From Accumulibacter sp036625275 (GTDB lineage Bacteria > Pseudomonadota > Gammaproteobacteria > Burkholderiales > Rhodocyclaceae): a stretch of DNA of 64,000 nucleotides. Positions 1 to 9,438 of the stretch are shown in pieces. Position numbers and translations under genes: made by a program. The DNA lies in assembly GCF_036625275.1 (NCBI RefSeq), contig NZ_JAZKUD010000004.1, forward strand, positions 62,001 to 126,000, written 5' to 3'. Position 1 is the stretch's first letter; the number at the start of each line of letters is the position of its first letter. Under the pieces are notes generated by a model. That model was not told the origin of the DNA. It searched no databases and was given only the letters and a program-made list of their open reading frames with translations.

Positions 1-345
1 AAGGTCGAGTATGTGGTGGATCTCGCGCGCCATTTCGATGGTGGGCAGATTCACCCTGATCGCTGGGCGACGATGAGCGACGCCGAGATCACTGCCGAAT
101 TGACCGCAGTGCGCGGCATTGGCGTATGGACCGCCGAGATGTTCCTGATCTTCAATCAGTTACGTCCCGACGTGTTCCCCCTCGATGACCTCGGCCTGCA
201 GAAAGCCGTGGCCATCCACTATTGTGCCGGAGAGCGGCCGGGGCGGCGACTGCTTGCCGAGTACGGAGAACGCTGGCGGCCGTGGCGTTCGGTGGCGACC
301 TGGTATCTCTGGCGCAGCCTCGATCCGCTGCCCGTCGAATACTGA
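1..345 (+). CDS. DNA-3-methyladenine glycosylase II family protein (AlkA-type), C-terminal part
   Basis: Base-excision repair glycosylase that removes alkylated purines. The frame is open from base 1, so the gene begins before the window; about 114 C-terminal residues are present. The helix-hairpin-helix signature VRGIGVWTAEMF is seen, followed about 20 residues later by FPLDDLGLQKA, where the catalytic aspartate of the HhH-GPD superfamily lies. The end WYLWRSLDPLP is typical of AlkA-like proteins, which argues against MutY/Nth because no iron-sulphur cysteine cluster follows. It is on the same strand as accA, with about 95 bases between them. Substrate range cannot be judged from this part. 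Confidence 0.8.
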   Translation, partial: KVEYVVDLARHFDGGQIHPDRWATMSDAEITAELTAVRGIGVWTAEMFLIFNQLRPDVFPLDDLGLQKAVAIHYCAGERPGRRLLAEYGERWRPWRSVATWYLWRSLDPLPVEY

Positions 346-439
346 ACCGGTTCGCTTTGGCAAGGCGACGGGAAGACCTTTCAGGTTAGAGTGTTAGAAT
401 AGGGCGCTTTCAGATCAGCATGATTTCAGACTGCCTTGG

Positions 440-1408
440 ATGAAAACCAGTTTTCTCGACTTTGAACAGCCCGTTGCCAGGATCGAGGAGCGGATCGAAT
501 CGCTGCGCTCTGCACAGGAGGATTCCGCCGTCGATATTTCCGATGCCATCACGCGCCTCGAACAGAAGGGTCAGAACCTCATCCGGGAGATCTATGACCG
601 GCTTTCGGCCTGGCAGGTCTGCCAGGTGGCACGGCATCCACAACGGCCTTACACGCTCGATTACCTGCGTCTGATCTTCACCGACTTCGAGGAACTTCAC
701 GGCGACCGGGCTTTTGCCGACGATCACGCCATTGTCGGTGGCCTGGCGCGCCTGAATGGCGACCCGGTGATGGTGATCGGCCACCAGAAAGGGCGAGACA
801 CCCGGGAAAAGATCTTCCGCAACTTCGGCATGCCGCGCCCGGAGGGCTACCGGAAAGCCCTGCGCCTGATGCGCCTGGCCGAAAAGTTCGGCATTCCGGT
901 GCTGACCTTCATCGACACCCCGGGCGCCTATCCTGGCATCGATGCCGAAGAGCGTGGCCAATCCGAGGCCATCGGGCGCAATCTCTATGTGATGGCGGAA
1001 TTGCAGGTGCCGATCGTCGTCACCATCATTGGTGAAGGCGGATCCGGGGGAGCGCTGGCGATCGGCGTCGGCGACTGGGTGCAGATGCTGCAGTACTCGA
1101 CCTATTCGGTGATTTCCCCGGAAGGCTGTGCGTCGATCCTCTGGAAGAGTGCCGAAAAGGCGAGCGAAGCCGCCGAAATCATGGGCATCACCGCCGCGCG
1201 CTTGCACTCCCTGGGTTTGATCGACCGCATCGTCAGCGAGCCGGCCGGGGGGGCACACCGAGATCATCAGGCGATGGCGCAGAATCTCAAGCAGGCCTTG
1301 CAGGAAGCGCTGCAGCAACTGCAGGCGCAGCCGGTGGCCGATCTGCTCAAGGCACGCCTGGACCGCCTGATCGCCTATGGTCGGGTCACAGAGCAGGCAC
1401 AGCGCTGA
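440..1408 (+). CDS. accA: Acetyl-CoA carboxylase carboxyltransferase subunit alpha
   Basis: Alpha subunit of the carboxyltransferase half of acetyl-CoA carboxylase, which passes CO2 from biotin-BCCP to acetyl-CoA to make malonyl-CoA for fatty acid synthesis; it works in the cytoplasm with AccD. The 322-residue length is standard. It begins MKTSFLDFEQPVARIEERIE, a typical AccA N-terminus, and carries the crotonase-fold core with HKGRDT-like (GHQKGRDTREK), FIDTPGAYPG and GEGGSGGALAIGVGD, which form the acyl-CoA and oxyanion sites. The ATG start fits the family. tilS starts two bases after the stop, an accA-tilS pairing common in betaproteobacteria, so the two are probably cotranscribed. Confidence 0.97.
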   Translation: MKTSFLDFEQPVARIEERIESLRSAQEDSAVDISDAITRLEQKGQNLIREIYDRLSAWQVCQVARHPQRPYTLDYLRLIFTDFEELHGDRAFADDHAIVGGLARLNGDPVMVIGHQKGRDTREKIFRNFGMPRPEGYRKALRLMRLAEKFGIPVLTFIDTPGAYPGIDAEERGQSEAIGRNLYVMAELQVPIVVTIIGEGGSGGALAIGVGDWVQMLQYSTYSVISPEGCASILWKSAEKASEAAEIMGITAARLHSLGLIDRIVSEPAGGAHRDHQAMAQNLKQALQEALQQLQAQPVADLLKARLDRLIAYGRVTEQAQR

Positions 1409-1410
1409 GC

Positions 1411-2784
1411 TTGCCCAGCCTGCCAGCCACCCAGCAGATCCGGCAGACGCTCTCGGCATTCCTCCGTACGCGCGTCACTCCTGCAGCACGCTTGTGCGTC
1501 GGTTTTTCCGGCGGTCGAGACTCGCTGGTTCTGTTGCACGCGCTCGCGGCGCTGCGCTCGTCGAGCCCGGTTTTCGAATTGTCGGCGGTGCATGTTCACC
1601 ATGGCCTGAGTGCCAGTGCCGACGCCTGGGCTGGATTCTGTAGCGATTTTTGCAAGCGTTGCAGCGTATCTCTTGAAATCGTTCGCATCGAGGTGCCGCA
1701 TGGCAGCGCCGAAGGACTGGAAGCCGCCGCGCGCCGCTTGCGGCATGCGGTGTTTGACGGTTGTTCTGCAGACTGGCTGGCGCTGGCGCATCATCGTGAC
1801 GATCAGGCCGAGACGGTACTGTTGAGATTGCTGCGCGGCGCCGGGGTCAGTGGCGCGACTGGAATGCCTGCCGAACGGCGACAGAGCAGCGGCCCGCGGC
1901 TGATTCGTCCGCTGCTCGAAGTGCCGGGCGCGGTGATCGCGCATTACGCACAGGAGCACTCGCTGGCCTGGGTCGAAGACGAGAGCAATGGCGATTGGCG
2001 CTACCGCCGGAACTACTTGCGGCATCAGGTGATGCCGCGTATCGAGGCGCAGTTTCCCGGTGCCGCAGCGTCGCTGGTGCGTGCCGGGCGCCACTTTGCC
2101 GAGGCCGCGCTGCTGCTCGAAGAACTGGCGCAGGCCGATCGGGCGCTGGCAGCGACTTCCTCGGGGCGTATTGGTCTGGCCCGTTTCAATTCGCTGAGCG
2201 CGCCGAGAGCGCGCAACCTGCTGCGTTCCGAGCTGCTTTCAGCGGGCCTTCGTGCCCCTGCGGCGCGCTGGCTTGACGAGGCCTTGCGCCAGTTGTCGAC
2301 GGTCGATGCGGTTTCGGAAACCTGCATCCGCTCAGCCGATGGAGAAATCCATGCCTACCGGGGAGAATTGCATGTCTGTCGCCAGCCTCCAGCCGTTCCC
2401 GCAGGCGACCTGCCCTGGTGTGGTGAAGAGGCGCTACCGTGGGGGGCTGACCGCGTCACATTCACGCCGACCACGGGCGCCGGCATCAACCGTCACAGGC
2501 TCTCCGGCGCGCCGCTCCGGCTCACTTCCCGGCAAGGCGGTGAACGCCTGCAACCTGACCCTCGGCGGCCCTTGAGAACCCTCAAGAATCTGCTGCAGGA
2601 GGCCGCCGTGCCTCCCTGGGAACGGTTCCGCCTGCCACTGCTATGGTGTGGCGAGTACTTGGTCTGGGTGGCCGGGATCGGCGTCGATGTGGCCTTTGCC
2701 TGTCCTCCAGGTGAGCCTGGACTGCTGCTCGCCTGGCAGAGGGTCGTTCAGCCGCCTGCCGGTCATCTGTTCTCGCAGCGCTGA
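1411..2784 (+). CDS. tilS: tRNA(Ile)-lysidine synthase
   Basis: Modifies C34 of the CAU-anticodon tRNA-Ile to lysidine using ATP and lysine, which switches decoding from AUG to AUA; essential in most bacteria. The PP-loop motif SGGRDS is at about residues 33-38, followed by the VHHGLSASAD segment and LAHHRDDQAETVLLRLLRGAG, all diagnostic for TilS. The C-terminal third (GERLQPDPRRPLRTLKNLLQE) matches the TilS C-terminal domain. The 457-residue length is normal. The chosen start is TTG two bases after the accA stop, which suggests translational coupling; the next in-frame start would remove part of the N-terminal helix. Confidence 0.93.
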   Translation: MPSLPATQQIRQTLSAFLRTRVTPAARLCVGFSGGRDSLVLLHALAALRSSSPVFELSAVHVHHGLSASADAWAGFCSDFCKRCSVSLEIVRIEVPHGSAEGLEAAARRLRHAVFDGCSADWLALAHHRDDQAETVLLRLLRGAGVSGATGMPAERRQSSGPRLIRPLLEVPGAVIAHYAQEHSLAWVEDESNGDWRYRRNYLRHQVMPRIEAQFPGAAASLVRAGRHFAEAALLLEELAQADRALAATSSGRIGLARFNSLSAPRARNLLRSELLSAGLRAPAARWLDEALRQLSTVDAVSETCIRSADGEIHAYRGELHVCRQPPAVPAGDLPWCGEEALPWGADRVTFTPTTGAGINRHRLSGAPLRLTSRQGGERLQPDPRRPLRTLKNLLQEAAVPPWERFRLPLLWCGEYLVWVAGIGVDVAFACPPGEPGLLLAWQRVVQPPAGHLFSQR

Positions 2785-2806
2785 GGGCGGCGCTCGCTCA
2801 GCCTGG

Positions 2807-3406
2807 TCAACGCTTTCCGGCCAGGAGTTGTGCCAGTTCGACAGCCGTCCTGACACCCATTTTTTCGAAGAGATTGGCGCGATGGACTTCGACGGTGCGC
2901 ATGCTGATCTGTAGTTCGTCGGCAATCACCTTGTTGAGCTTGCCGGCCAGAATCCGTTCCATGACCTGTCGCTCGCGTGTTGTCAGGCGGTTGCAGAGGG
3001 TGTTGACCGAATCCACACCCGATGCCGCGGCGCGCTGATCCTTGTCGAGCTGCAGGGCTTCGATGACGCGATTGACCAGTTCGTTGTCGTTGCAGGGCTT
3101 CTCGACAAAATCAAAAGCGCCTTTCTTGAGCGCCGAGACAGCCATCGGCACGTCGCCGTGACCGGTCAGAAAGATGACCGGCAGGCGGTTGCCGCGCTCG
3201 CACAAGGCATCGAACAGCTCGGGACCGCTCATCCCGTCCATGCGGATGTCAAGCAGCAGGCAGCCGCTGAGTGCCGGCTGCCAGACGGCCAGGAAGTCCT
3301 CGGCCGAGGGGTAGCTGAGGCAGGCGACACCGCGTGACTCAAGCAACCAACTGAGTGAATCGCGGATGGCCTCGTCGTCATCGACGAGATAAGCGTGTGG
3401 GTTCAT
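2807..3406 (-). CDS. FixJ/TtrR-family two-component response regulator
   Basis: Transcriptional response regulator of 199 residues. The N-terminal receiver has the acidic pair in YLVDDDEA, the phospho-acceptor aspartate in LLLDIRMDGMSG (about residue 53), the conserved Thr in FLTGHGDVPM and Lys in VEKPCND. A LuxR-type helix-turn-helix follows (TTRERQVMERILAGKLNKVIADELQISMRTVEVHRANLFEKMG). The start overlaps the 3' end of the histidine kinase gene by four bases, so the two form one operon and almost certainly one phosphorelay. The FixJ-like output with a PAS/FixL-like kinase is known from nitrogen fixation, tetrathionate and C4-dicarboxylate control. Nothing in this window identifies the target genes. 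Confidence 0.93.
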   Translation of the reverse strand: MNPHAYLVDDDEAIRDSLSWLLESRGVACLSYPSAEDFLAVWQPALSGCLLLDIRMDGMSGPELFDALCERGNRLPVIFLTGHGDVPMAVSALKKGAFDFVEKPCNDNELVNRVIEALQLDKDQRAAASGVDSVNTLCNRLTTRERQVMERILAGKLNKVIADELQISMRTVEVHRANLFEKMGVRTAVELAQLLAGKR

Positions 3407-5394
3407 TGTCGGCCGATCGGAAGCGTCATGACAAAGATCGAACCGCCCTCGGGATTGCTCTCGACCCAGAGGCGGCCGTGGTGAAATTCGATGATCGAAC
3501 GACAGATGTTCAGTCCCATGCCCATGCCGTCGGCCTTGGTCGAGAACAGGGGGGTGAACAGTTTCTCTTCGACTTCCGGCGGAATGCCGGGGCCATGATC
3601 GATCACCCGGATTTCCATCTGATTTTCCCGCTGGCTGAGCTTGACCGTCAGGCTCCGTCGATCGGCCGGGGCTTCGGCCATGGCTTCGATGCCGTTACGC
3701 ATCAGGTTGAGCAGAACCTGTTCGATCATCACCTGATCAGCCAGCAGTTCCGGACGCATCCCCTGGATCTCGCGGACGATACGCACGCCACGGCTCTTGG
3801 CGGCGCCTTCAATGAAGCCGATGCTGTCATCGATCGCCTCGGCGAGATCGCAGGGAGCGAGTTTGGGCTCGCTCTTGCGCACGAAGTCGTGCACGCGGCG
3901 GATGATGTGGCCCGCCCGCTGCGCCTGCACCGCCAGTTTGCCGAGCGCTTCCTTGAGCTGCACCGTGGTGAAATTGCCGGATTCGAGCTTGTTCAGGCAG
4001 CCCGTGTTGTAGCTGGTGATCGCCGCCAGCGGCTGATTCAGTTCGTGCGCCAGCGTCGACGCCATTTCGCCCATGGTCACCAGGCGCGCGGTGACCTGCA
4101 GTTTTTCCTGCTGCTGGCGGGCGAGTTCCTCGGCGTGCTTGCGCTCGGTCACGTCGATGATTGATCCCATCCAGCCGGTCTGCCGGCCATCCGCGTCGAT
4201 CAGCGGGGCTTCGTAGATGAGCGCGTCGAAGCGGCTGCCGTTCTTGTGCATCAGACGAACCTCGAAGCCCTCGTGTGGCGCCTTGCCCTGCAGCACGCGC
4301 TTGTTGAGCAGCAAGGTCCGTTCCATTTCTTCGGGTGCCCAGTAGGGCATGGGCGGTTCCCGGCCGATCAGTTCTTCGGCGCTGAAACCGACCATCTGCA
4401 GGAAGGCGGGGTTGGCGTAGGTCACCCGGCCGTCGAGGTCGCGCGCGCGCATGCCAATCACCAGCGAATCTTCCATCGCCTTGCGGAAAGCATACTCCGA
4501 GCGCAGGGCCTGTTCGGCGAACAGACGTCGCTGGATCAGTCCGCGCACCGCCCACAGGCTCCAGAAAACCGCGGCGGCGAGAATGATGATCAGTGTCGCA
4601 ATCAGGGTTTGCGCCAGGTTGTCCGCGCCACGGTAAACCGTCACCTGGAGCACCATGCCATAGCCGGGCGGGTCGAGGCTGACCGGGTAGCTGAGCGTCG
4701 TTGGCGAGGCATCGATCTTTGACTTGCTGGCCAGCAGGCTGCCGTTGCCGTCGACGATGCGCACCTGGTATTTTTCGGCGAACCACCAGGGGATCTGCTG
4801 TTTGAGCAGGCCATTGAGCGAATAGACGCCGAGCAGGATGCCTCGGTAGTGGCCATCGTCGAAGATCGGGACATACACCTCGAACTGGCTGGTTTCGGTC
4901 GTCCGATAGGCATCGCTGTAGATCGGTTTGCCCAGGCGGGCCAGTTCGATCGATCGTTTGAGGGGGTCTTCGCCAGACGTTTCCTGTCCGGCCCGCGGCA
5001 GGCTCTGCGTCGGCATTCCGTGGAGGGTTCTGGCGCCCGCGTCGAGCCACAGCAACTGCCGAAGTTCGGGGTTGTTCTTGAGAATGTGGCGGGCCCGTAG
5101 GTCAAAGATTTCCTTCGGCTTTCTTGCCCGTGCCAGGTCGAGTGCGAGTTGCTGGAGTTGCTCGGAATTGCCTTCGAGGTGAAAACGCATGCTTTGCTCA
5201 AGCCAGAGCACATCGGCAATCAGGGTCGAGCGCTGGTCATCGACTTCGTTGCGGTGCAGCAGCCACAGCAGTGCGATCAAGAGCACCAGCAGCAGACCCA
5301 CCGCCAGCTTGAGGATCGATAAATACCAGTTCGACCACTTCAGCGAAGTAGGGCGTCGGCGGTCGTACTGGTAGGGGAGGGAAAGCTCTTTCAT
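3403..5394 (-). CDS. Membrane sensor histidine kinase with PAS domain, FixL-like
   Basis: Sensor kinase of about 663 residues. A hydrophobic segment at residues ~27-50 (LKLAVGLLLVLLIALLWLL) and a second at ~265-285 (TLIATLIIILAAAVFWSLWA) enclose a ~210-residue extracytoplasmic sensor region. A PAS domain with PAC tail follows (SEYAFRKAMEDSLVIG to GWMGSIIDVTERKHAEE). The HisKA phospho-acceptor is in MASTLAHELNQPLAAI, and the ATPase domain shows LLNLMRNGIEAM, DHGPGIPPEV and TKADGMGMGLNI. It overlaps the regulator gene by four bases. ATG at 5394 is preferred to GTG one codon upstream. A family resemblance to DctB/TtrS-like sensors suggests a small extracellular ligand; no haem-PAS evidence is visible. 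Confidence 0.9.
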   Translation of the reverse strand: MKELSLPYQYDRRRPTSLKWSNWYLSILKLAVGLLLVLLIALLWLLHRNEVDDQRSTLIADVLWLEQSMRFHLEGNSEQLQQLALDLARARKPKEIFDLRARHILKNNPELRQLLWLDAGARTLHGMPTQSLPRAGQETSGEDPLKRSIELARLGKPIYSDAYRTTETSQFEVYVPIFDDGHYRGILLGVYSLNGLLKQQIPWWFAEKYQVRIVDGNGSLLASKSKIDASPTTLSYPVSLDPPGYGMVLQVTVYRGADNLAQTLIATLIIILAAAVFWSLWAVRGLIQRRLFAEQALRSEYAFRKAMEDSLVIGMRARDLDGRVTYANPAFLQMVGFSAEELIGREPPMPYWAPEEMERTLLLNKRVLQGKAPHEGFEVRLMHKNGSRFDALIYEAPLIDADGRQTGWMGSIIDVTERKHAEELARQQQEKLQVTARLVTMGEMASTLAHELNQPLAAITSYNTGCLNKLESGNFTTVQLKEALGKLAVQAQRAGHIIRRVHDFVRKSEPKLAPCDLAEAIDDSIGFIEGAAKSRGVRIVREIQGMRPELLADQVMIEQVLLNLMRNGIEAMAEAPADRRSLTVKLSQRENQMEIRVIDHGPGIPPEVEEKLFTPLFSTKADGMGMGLNICRSIIEFHHGRLWVESNPEGGSIFVMTLPIGRQ

Positions 5395-5458
5395 CACGGC
5401 TTATCTTACACTGCCTGGCGGAGTTCCTCTCGATGTGTCCAGCAGCGCTTTCTCCCAC

Positions 5459-6241
5459 TTATTGCCGGCTGGCGATCCGGAAAATTCGTGATACCGGGTC
5501 CTGCCGGTAGAAGCCGGCGAGTTGTGCGTAGAGCGCCGGATATTCAGTGCGCAGGAGGACGGGTGCTTCAAAAAATGCTTCGCTCATGACCGCGAAGAAT
5601 TCGCCTGGGTTCTCGCTGGCATAGGGGTCGAACAGCGTTTCCTGAGCGCTGTCTGCGGCGGCGTCGACGCGCGCGCAGAAATCGTCGTAAGCCGCGTTCA
5701 GCACCTGTTGCCAGTGGCGCGGCGATAGCTGTGCCGGCAGTGGCGGGATGCCGTTCGCCTCGCCATTGAGCATGTCCAGTTTGTGCGCGAACTCGTGAAT
5801 GACCACGTTATAGCCACTCCCTGCCATCTGTGCGTCGCGCCACGAAATCAGCAGCGGTCCACCGTCCCAGGCCTCGCCCGAAGCCAGTTCCTGATACTCG
5901 TGGACAATGCCGAATTCGTCTTCGACGCTACGCGGGATGATGAATTCGTCGGCGTAGACGATCACCCCGACCCAGCCGCGATAGTAGTCGAGGCCGAGTT
6001 CGAGGATCGGCAGGCAACCCTGCGCGGCAATCGAGACACAGATCGCATCGGACAGTTCGAGTTCGCCAACGGACGTGAACTCCTTCTCGGCCAGGAAGCC
6101 CTCGGCCAGATGGCGAAGCCGCCGTTGCTCGTCCTGGTTGAGTGCTTCGAGGAACGGCAGTGTTGAAATGATCGCGTTCCAGAGTGCATCTGGCACGGGC
6201 GCCTGGCGATGTCGCAGCCAGCCGAGCAGCTTGCCGATCAT
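5459..6241 (-). CDS. mtfA: MtfA-family zinc-dependent peptidase / Mlc (DgsA) anti-repressor homologue
   Basis: Protein of 260 residues homologous to MtfA, a cytoplasmic M90-type metallopeptidase that in E. coli binds the glucose regulator Mlc. The zinc-site motif HEFAHKLDMLNG is clear, with a downstream Glu-rich GEFFAVMSEAFFEAP that supplies the third ligand region. The reading frame is open far upstream, but ATG at 6241 (MIGKLLGWLRHR) is the family start and makes a four-base overlap with the EamA transporter stop, so the longer reading is an artefact. The regulatory partner Mlc was not seen here, so the role in this organism is open. Confidence 0.9.
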   Translation of the reverse strand: MIGKLLGWLRHRQAPVPDALWNAIISTLPFLEALNQDEQRRLRHLAEGFLAEKEFTSVGELELSDAICVSIAAQGCLPILELGLDYYRGWVGVIVYADEFIIPRSVEDEFGIVHEYQELASGEAWDGGPLLISWRDAQMAGSGYNVVIHEFAHKLDMLNGEANGIPPLPAQLSPRHWQQVLNAAYDDFCARVDAAADSAQETLFDPYASENPGEFFAVMSEAFFEAPVLLRTEYPALYAQLAGFYRQDPVSRIFRIASRQ

Positions 6242-7143
6242 GTGGTTTTCGCTTGTGGCAGGGCCGCCGTGGTCAGGTAAATGCCGGCGAAGATCAAGGT
6301 GATGCCGACATAGTGATGGAGTTGCGGAATTTCGTCGAGAAAGATCGCCGAGAGCAGGGTTCCGAACACCGGCATCAGGTGAATGAACAGGCTGGCCTTG
6401 CTGGCCCCGACCTCGGCGACGGCGCGGTTGTAGAAAACATAGCCGAGAAAGCCGGGAAATACCCCGGTGTAAGCAATTCCCGCCAGCACGCCGGCCGAGA
6501 CCCGGATCGTCTCGCCCTGCGCGATTTCCCAGGCGTAGCCGGGGGCCAGAGCGAGCAGGCCGACGATCGTGAATGCGGCGAGCAATAGCATCGGGTTCAC
6601 GCCGGCCGGCCGCCATTGCAGTCCAATGGTGTACAGGGCCCAGGTAAACACTGCCAGCAGCATCCACAGGTCGCCGACATTCAGACTCAGACTGGCCAGG
6701 GTCTCGACCTCCCCGCGGCAGACAATCATCGCGACGCCGATGAAGGAAAGCAGAACACCGAAGCACTGGACGCTGTGCAGCGGTTTGTTCAGAAAGATCC
6801 ACGACAGGGTGATCGTGGCGATCGGAATGAAGGAGTTGAGCAGGACGGCGTTGGTTGCCGGTGTATATTGCAGGCCAATGTAAGCCAGCGTGTTGTAGCC
6901 GCCGACACCGAGCAGACCGAGCACGACGATGGCCTTCCAGCCGGAGCGCAGCAGCGGCCACTGCGCGCGCAGGTGTGGCAGGGCCAGCGGCAACACCAGT
7001 GCCAGCGCGATCGCCCAGCGCCAGAAAGCGAGCGAGATCGGCGGCACCTGGTCGCGAATGGCGCGCCCGATGACCATGTTGCCTGACCAGAACAGGGTGG
7101 TCAGTACGAGCAGCAGATAGGGGTGTTGCAGGCGGACAGGCAT
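6238..7143 (-). CDS. EamA/DMT-family membrane transporter
   Basis: Inner-membrane protein of about 301 residues with ten predicted hydrophobic helices arranged as two EamA repeats. The N-terminal half has HPYLLLVLTTLFWSGNMVIG and RWAIALALVLPLALPHL; the second half begins near LWMLLAVFTWALYTIG, and the end has GITLIFAGIYLTTAALP. Such drug/metabolite transporters export amino acids, nucleotides or metabolites; the substrate cannot be read from sequence. ATG at 7143 is taken rather than TTG three codons upstream. The stop overlaps the mtfA start (ATGA), so the two are translationally coupled. It is divergent from relA. Confidence 0.88.
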   Translation of the reverse strand: MPVRLQHPYLLLVLTTLFWSGNMVIGRAIRDQVPPISLAFWRWAIALALVLPLALPHLRAQWPLLRSGWKAIVVLGLLGVGGYNTLAYIGLQYTPATNAVLLNSFIPIATITLSWIFLNKPLHSVQCFGVLLSFIGVAMIVCRGEVETLASLSLNVGDLWMLLAVFTWALYTIGLQWRPAGVNPMLLLAAFTIVGLLALAPGYAWEIAQGETIRVSAGVLAGIAYTGVFPGFLGYVFYNRAVAEVGASKASLFIHLMPVFGTLLSAIFLDEIPQLHHYVGITLIFAGIYLTTAALPQAKTT

Positions 7144-7209
7144 CGACGGCAAACGGGGGATAAAGGCGCATTATGCATGAATGTCCGGACATGACCTTAT
7201 AATGGGCTG

Positions 7210-9432
7210 ATGGTTTCCGTCGTACACTCGGTCGCCGCCCAGAGCGACCTCGAACAATCCCTGCTGACGCTCGGCGAAGGACTTGCCGTGGCCGAGGTCG
7301 AACGGTTGCGACGGGCCGTCGACCTTGCTCGCTCGATCTATGGTCATCGCCTGCTCGGCAGTGCCGAGGATGTCTGGGAACATGCGCTGGGAATGGCTCT
7401 GATCGTTGCCGGTTTGAAGCTCGACGCGGATGCACGTCTGGCTGCACTGCTTTTCGCGGTGCCGGCGCAACTCGAACATGGCCTGCTCCAGATCGAGCGC
7501 GATTTTGGACCGGGCGTTGCGCAACTGGTCAGCGGGATTTCGCGCCTGAACCGCATGCGTCCGATCACACGGGGCTTTGTTGCCCATTCCATCGACAGCA
7601 GCGAAAAGAATCCGCAGGAAATGAAGGCGCAGATCGAGGTGCTGCGCAAGATGCTGCTGGCGATGGTCGAGGACATCCGCGTGGTCTTGCTGCGCTTGGC
7701 TTCGCGCACGCAGACGCTGCGTCACTTTGCCAGCGAGCCTGATGAATTGCGTGTGCCGGTGGCGCGCGAGACACTGGCGCTCTATTCGCCGCTCGCCAAT
7801 CGGCTCGGTGTCTGGGAACTGAAGTGGGAACTCGAGGACCGTTCCTTCCGCTTTCTGCATCCGGCAATCTACAAGGAGATTGCGCGGCATCTCGACGAGA
7901 AGCGAATCGAGCGCGAGAGGTTCATCAGCGAAGCTGTCGACCGCCTGCGGTGTGAGCTGTCCAACGCTGGTGTCGGCAACGCCGAGATCTACGGCCGTCC
8001 CAAGCACATCTACAGCATCTGGAACAAGATGCGCAAGAAGGATGTCGGTTTTGCCGAGGTGTACGACGTGCGCGCGCTGCGCGTCATCGTCGATGAAGTG
8101 AAGGACTGCTACACCGCCCTGGGTGTCGTGCATCATATCTGGTCGCCGATTGCCAAGGAGTTCGACGATTACATTGCGCATCCGAAGGGCAACGATTACC
8201 GATCGCTGCATACGGCGGTGCATTGCCCTGACGGGCGCGCGCTGGAGGTGCAGATTCGTACCCGCGAGATGCACAGTCACGCCGAATTGGGGGTTGCCGC
8301 GCACTGGCGCTACAAGGAAGGCGGCAGCACGCCGGAAGACCGTTACGACGAGAAGATCGCCTGGTTGCGGCAGTTATTGACCTGGCGCGACGAAGTCGCC
8401 GATTCCTCGGACTGGGTCAGACACTACAAGCAGGCGGCTTTTGACGAAACGGTCTACGTGCTGACGCCGCAGGGCCGCGTCGTCGATCTGCCGCAGGGCT
8501 CGACACCGATCGATTTTGCCTACCGCGTGCACACCGACATCGGCCACCGTTGCCGCGGAGCCAAGGTGGACGGTGCACTGGTGCCGCTCACCACGATACT
8601 CTGCACCGGTCAGCGCGTCGAAATCATTCTTGCCAAATACGGCGGACCGTCGCGCGACTGGCTCAACCCCTCGCTGGCCTATCTGTTTACACATCGCTCG
8701 CGCCTCAAGGTCAGACAATGGTTCGCCAGCATGGCGCTCGAGGATACCCTCGCCGAAGGGCGCGTGCTGGTCCTCCGCGAACTGCAGCGAATGGGGCAGA
8801 CCGGCACCAACCTCGACGATCTTGCGGCCAGGCTGGGCTTTGCTCGTAGCGACGATCTGTTCATTGCGGTGGCGCGCGCCAAGTTGAACATGCGCCAATT
8901 GCAGGTGGCGGTGCGCGGGGGCGAAACGCCAGTGGATGAGCGTGAGCTTACCGAGCTGCCGGTTCGCAGGCAACGCGACAGCGATGTGGCGGAAAAGGGA
9001 ATCCTGATCGTTGGCGTCGATCGCTTGCTGACACAACTCGCGGGTTGCTGCAAACCGGCGCCGCCTGACGCCATCGTTGGCTTTGTCGCGCGCGGCAAGG
9101 GGGTCTCGGTACATCGCGCTGACTGCAGCAACTTCTCAAACATGCAGACCAGGCATCCCGAGCGGGTCATCGAAACGAGTTGGGGACGAAGCACCGAGAG
9201 CGTCTTCGCCGTCGATATCGTGATTGACGCCTACGACCGGCAGGGTCTGCTACGTGACGTCTCGGACGTTCTCGCGCGCGAAAAAATCAATGTCATCGCC
9301 GTCAATACGCAGTCCCGGCAGGGCAACGCGCATATGCTTTTTACCGCCGAAGTCGGTGGCCTCCCGCAGCTCAATCGCACCCTGACCTTGTTGCACGCGG
9401 TGCAGGGTGTCGTCGGCGCGCGCCGTGCCTGA
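7210..9432 (+). CDS. relA: GTP pyrophosphokinase RelA ((p)ppGpp synthetase I)
   Basis: Long RelA/SpoT homologue of 740 residues that makes (p)ppGpp from GTP/GDP and ATP on starved ribosomes. Order: degenerate hydrolase (HD) region at ~40-190, synthetase domain at ~240-350 with GRPKHIYSIWNKM and KGNDYRSLHTAV, TGS domain at ~405-470 (VYVLTPQGRVVDLPQGSTPIDFAYRVHTDIGHRC), a zinc-finger-like region with AGCCKPAPPD, and a C-terminal ACT domain (QGLLRDVSDVLAREKINV). The HD pair expected in SpoT is absent: the equivalent segment reads AALLFAVPAQLEHG, so it should be a monofunctional synthetase. ATG start. It converges on ppk1 with six bases between stops. Confidence 0.95.
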   Translation: MVSVVHSVAAQSDLEQSLLTLGEGLAVAEVERLRRAVDLARSIYGHRLLGSAEDVWEHALGMALIVAGLKLDADARLAALLFAVPAQLEHGLLQIERDFGPGVAQLVSGISRLNRMRPITRGFVAHSIDSSEKNPQEMKAQIEVLRKMLLAMVEDIRVVLLRLASRTQTLRHFASEPDELRVPVARETLALYSPLANRLGVWELKWELEDRSFRFLHPAIYKEIARHLDEKRIERERFISEAVDRLRCELSNAGVGNAEIYGRPKHIYSIWNKMRKKDVGFAEVYDVRALRVIVDEVKDCYTALGVVHHIWSPIAKEFDDYIAHPKGNDYRSLHTAVHCPDGRALEVQIRTREMHSHAELGVAAHWRYKEGGSTPEDRYDEKIAWLRQLLTWRDEVADSSDWVRHYKQAAFDETVYVLTPQGRVVDLPQGSTPIDFAYRVHTDIGHRCRGAKVDGALVPLTTILCTGQRVEIILAKYGGPSRDWLNPSLAYLFTHRSRLKVRQWFASMALEDTLAEGRVLVLRELQRMGQTGTNLDDLAARLGFARSDDLFIAVARAKLNMRQLQVAVRGGETPVDERELTELPVRRQRDSDVAEKGILIVGVDRLLTQLAGCCKPAPPDAIVGFVARGKGVSVHRADCSNFSNMQTRHPERVIETSWGRSTESVFAVDIVIDAYDRQGLLRDVSDVLAREKINVIAVNTQSRQGNAHMLFTAEVGGLPQLNRTLTLLHAVQGVVGARRA

Positions 9433-9438
9433 ACGATT

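Noticed and set aside
410..1459. 349-codon open frame on the minus strand opposite accA
   Set aside because: It is the mirror of a highly conserved accA; codon and residue pattern (His/Arg/Gln rich) is typical of antisense frames in GC-rich DNA.
6242..7447. N-terminal extension that would make the MtfA protein 662 residues
   Set aside because: The extension is a shifted reading of the EamA transporter gene; MtfA homology begins exactly at ATG 6241 and gives the usual length.
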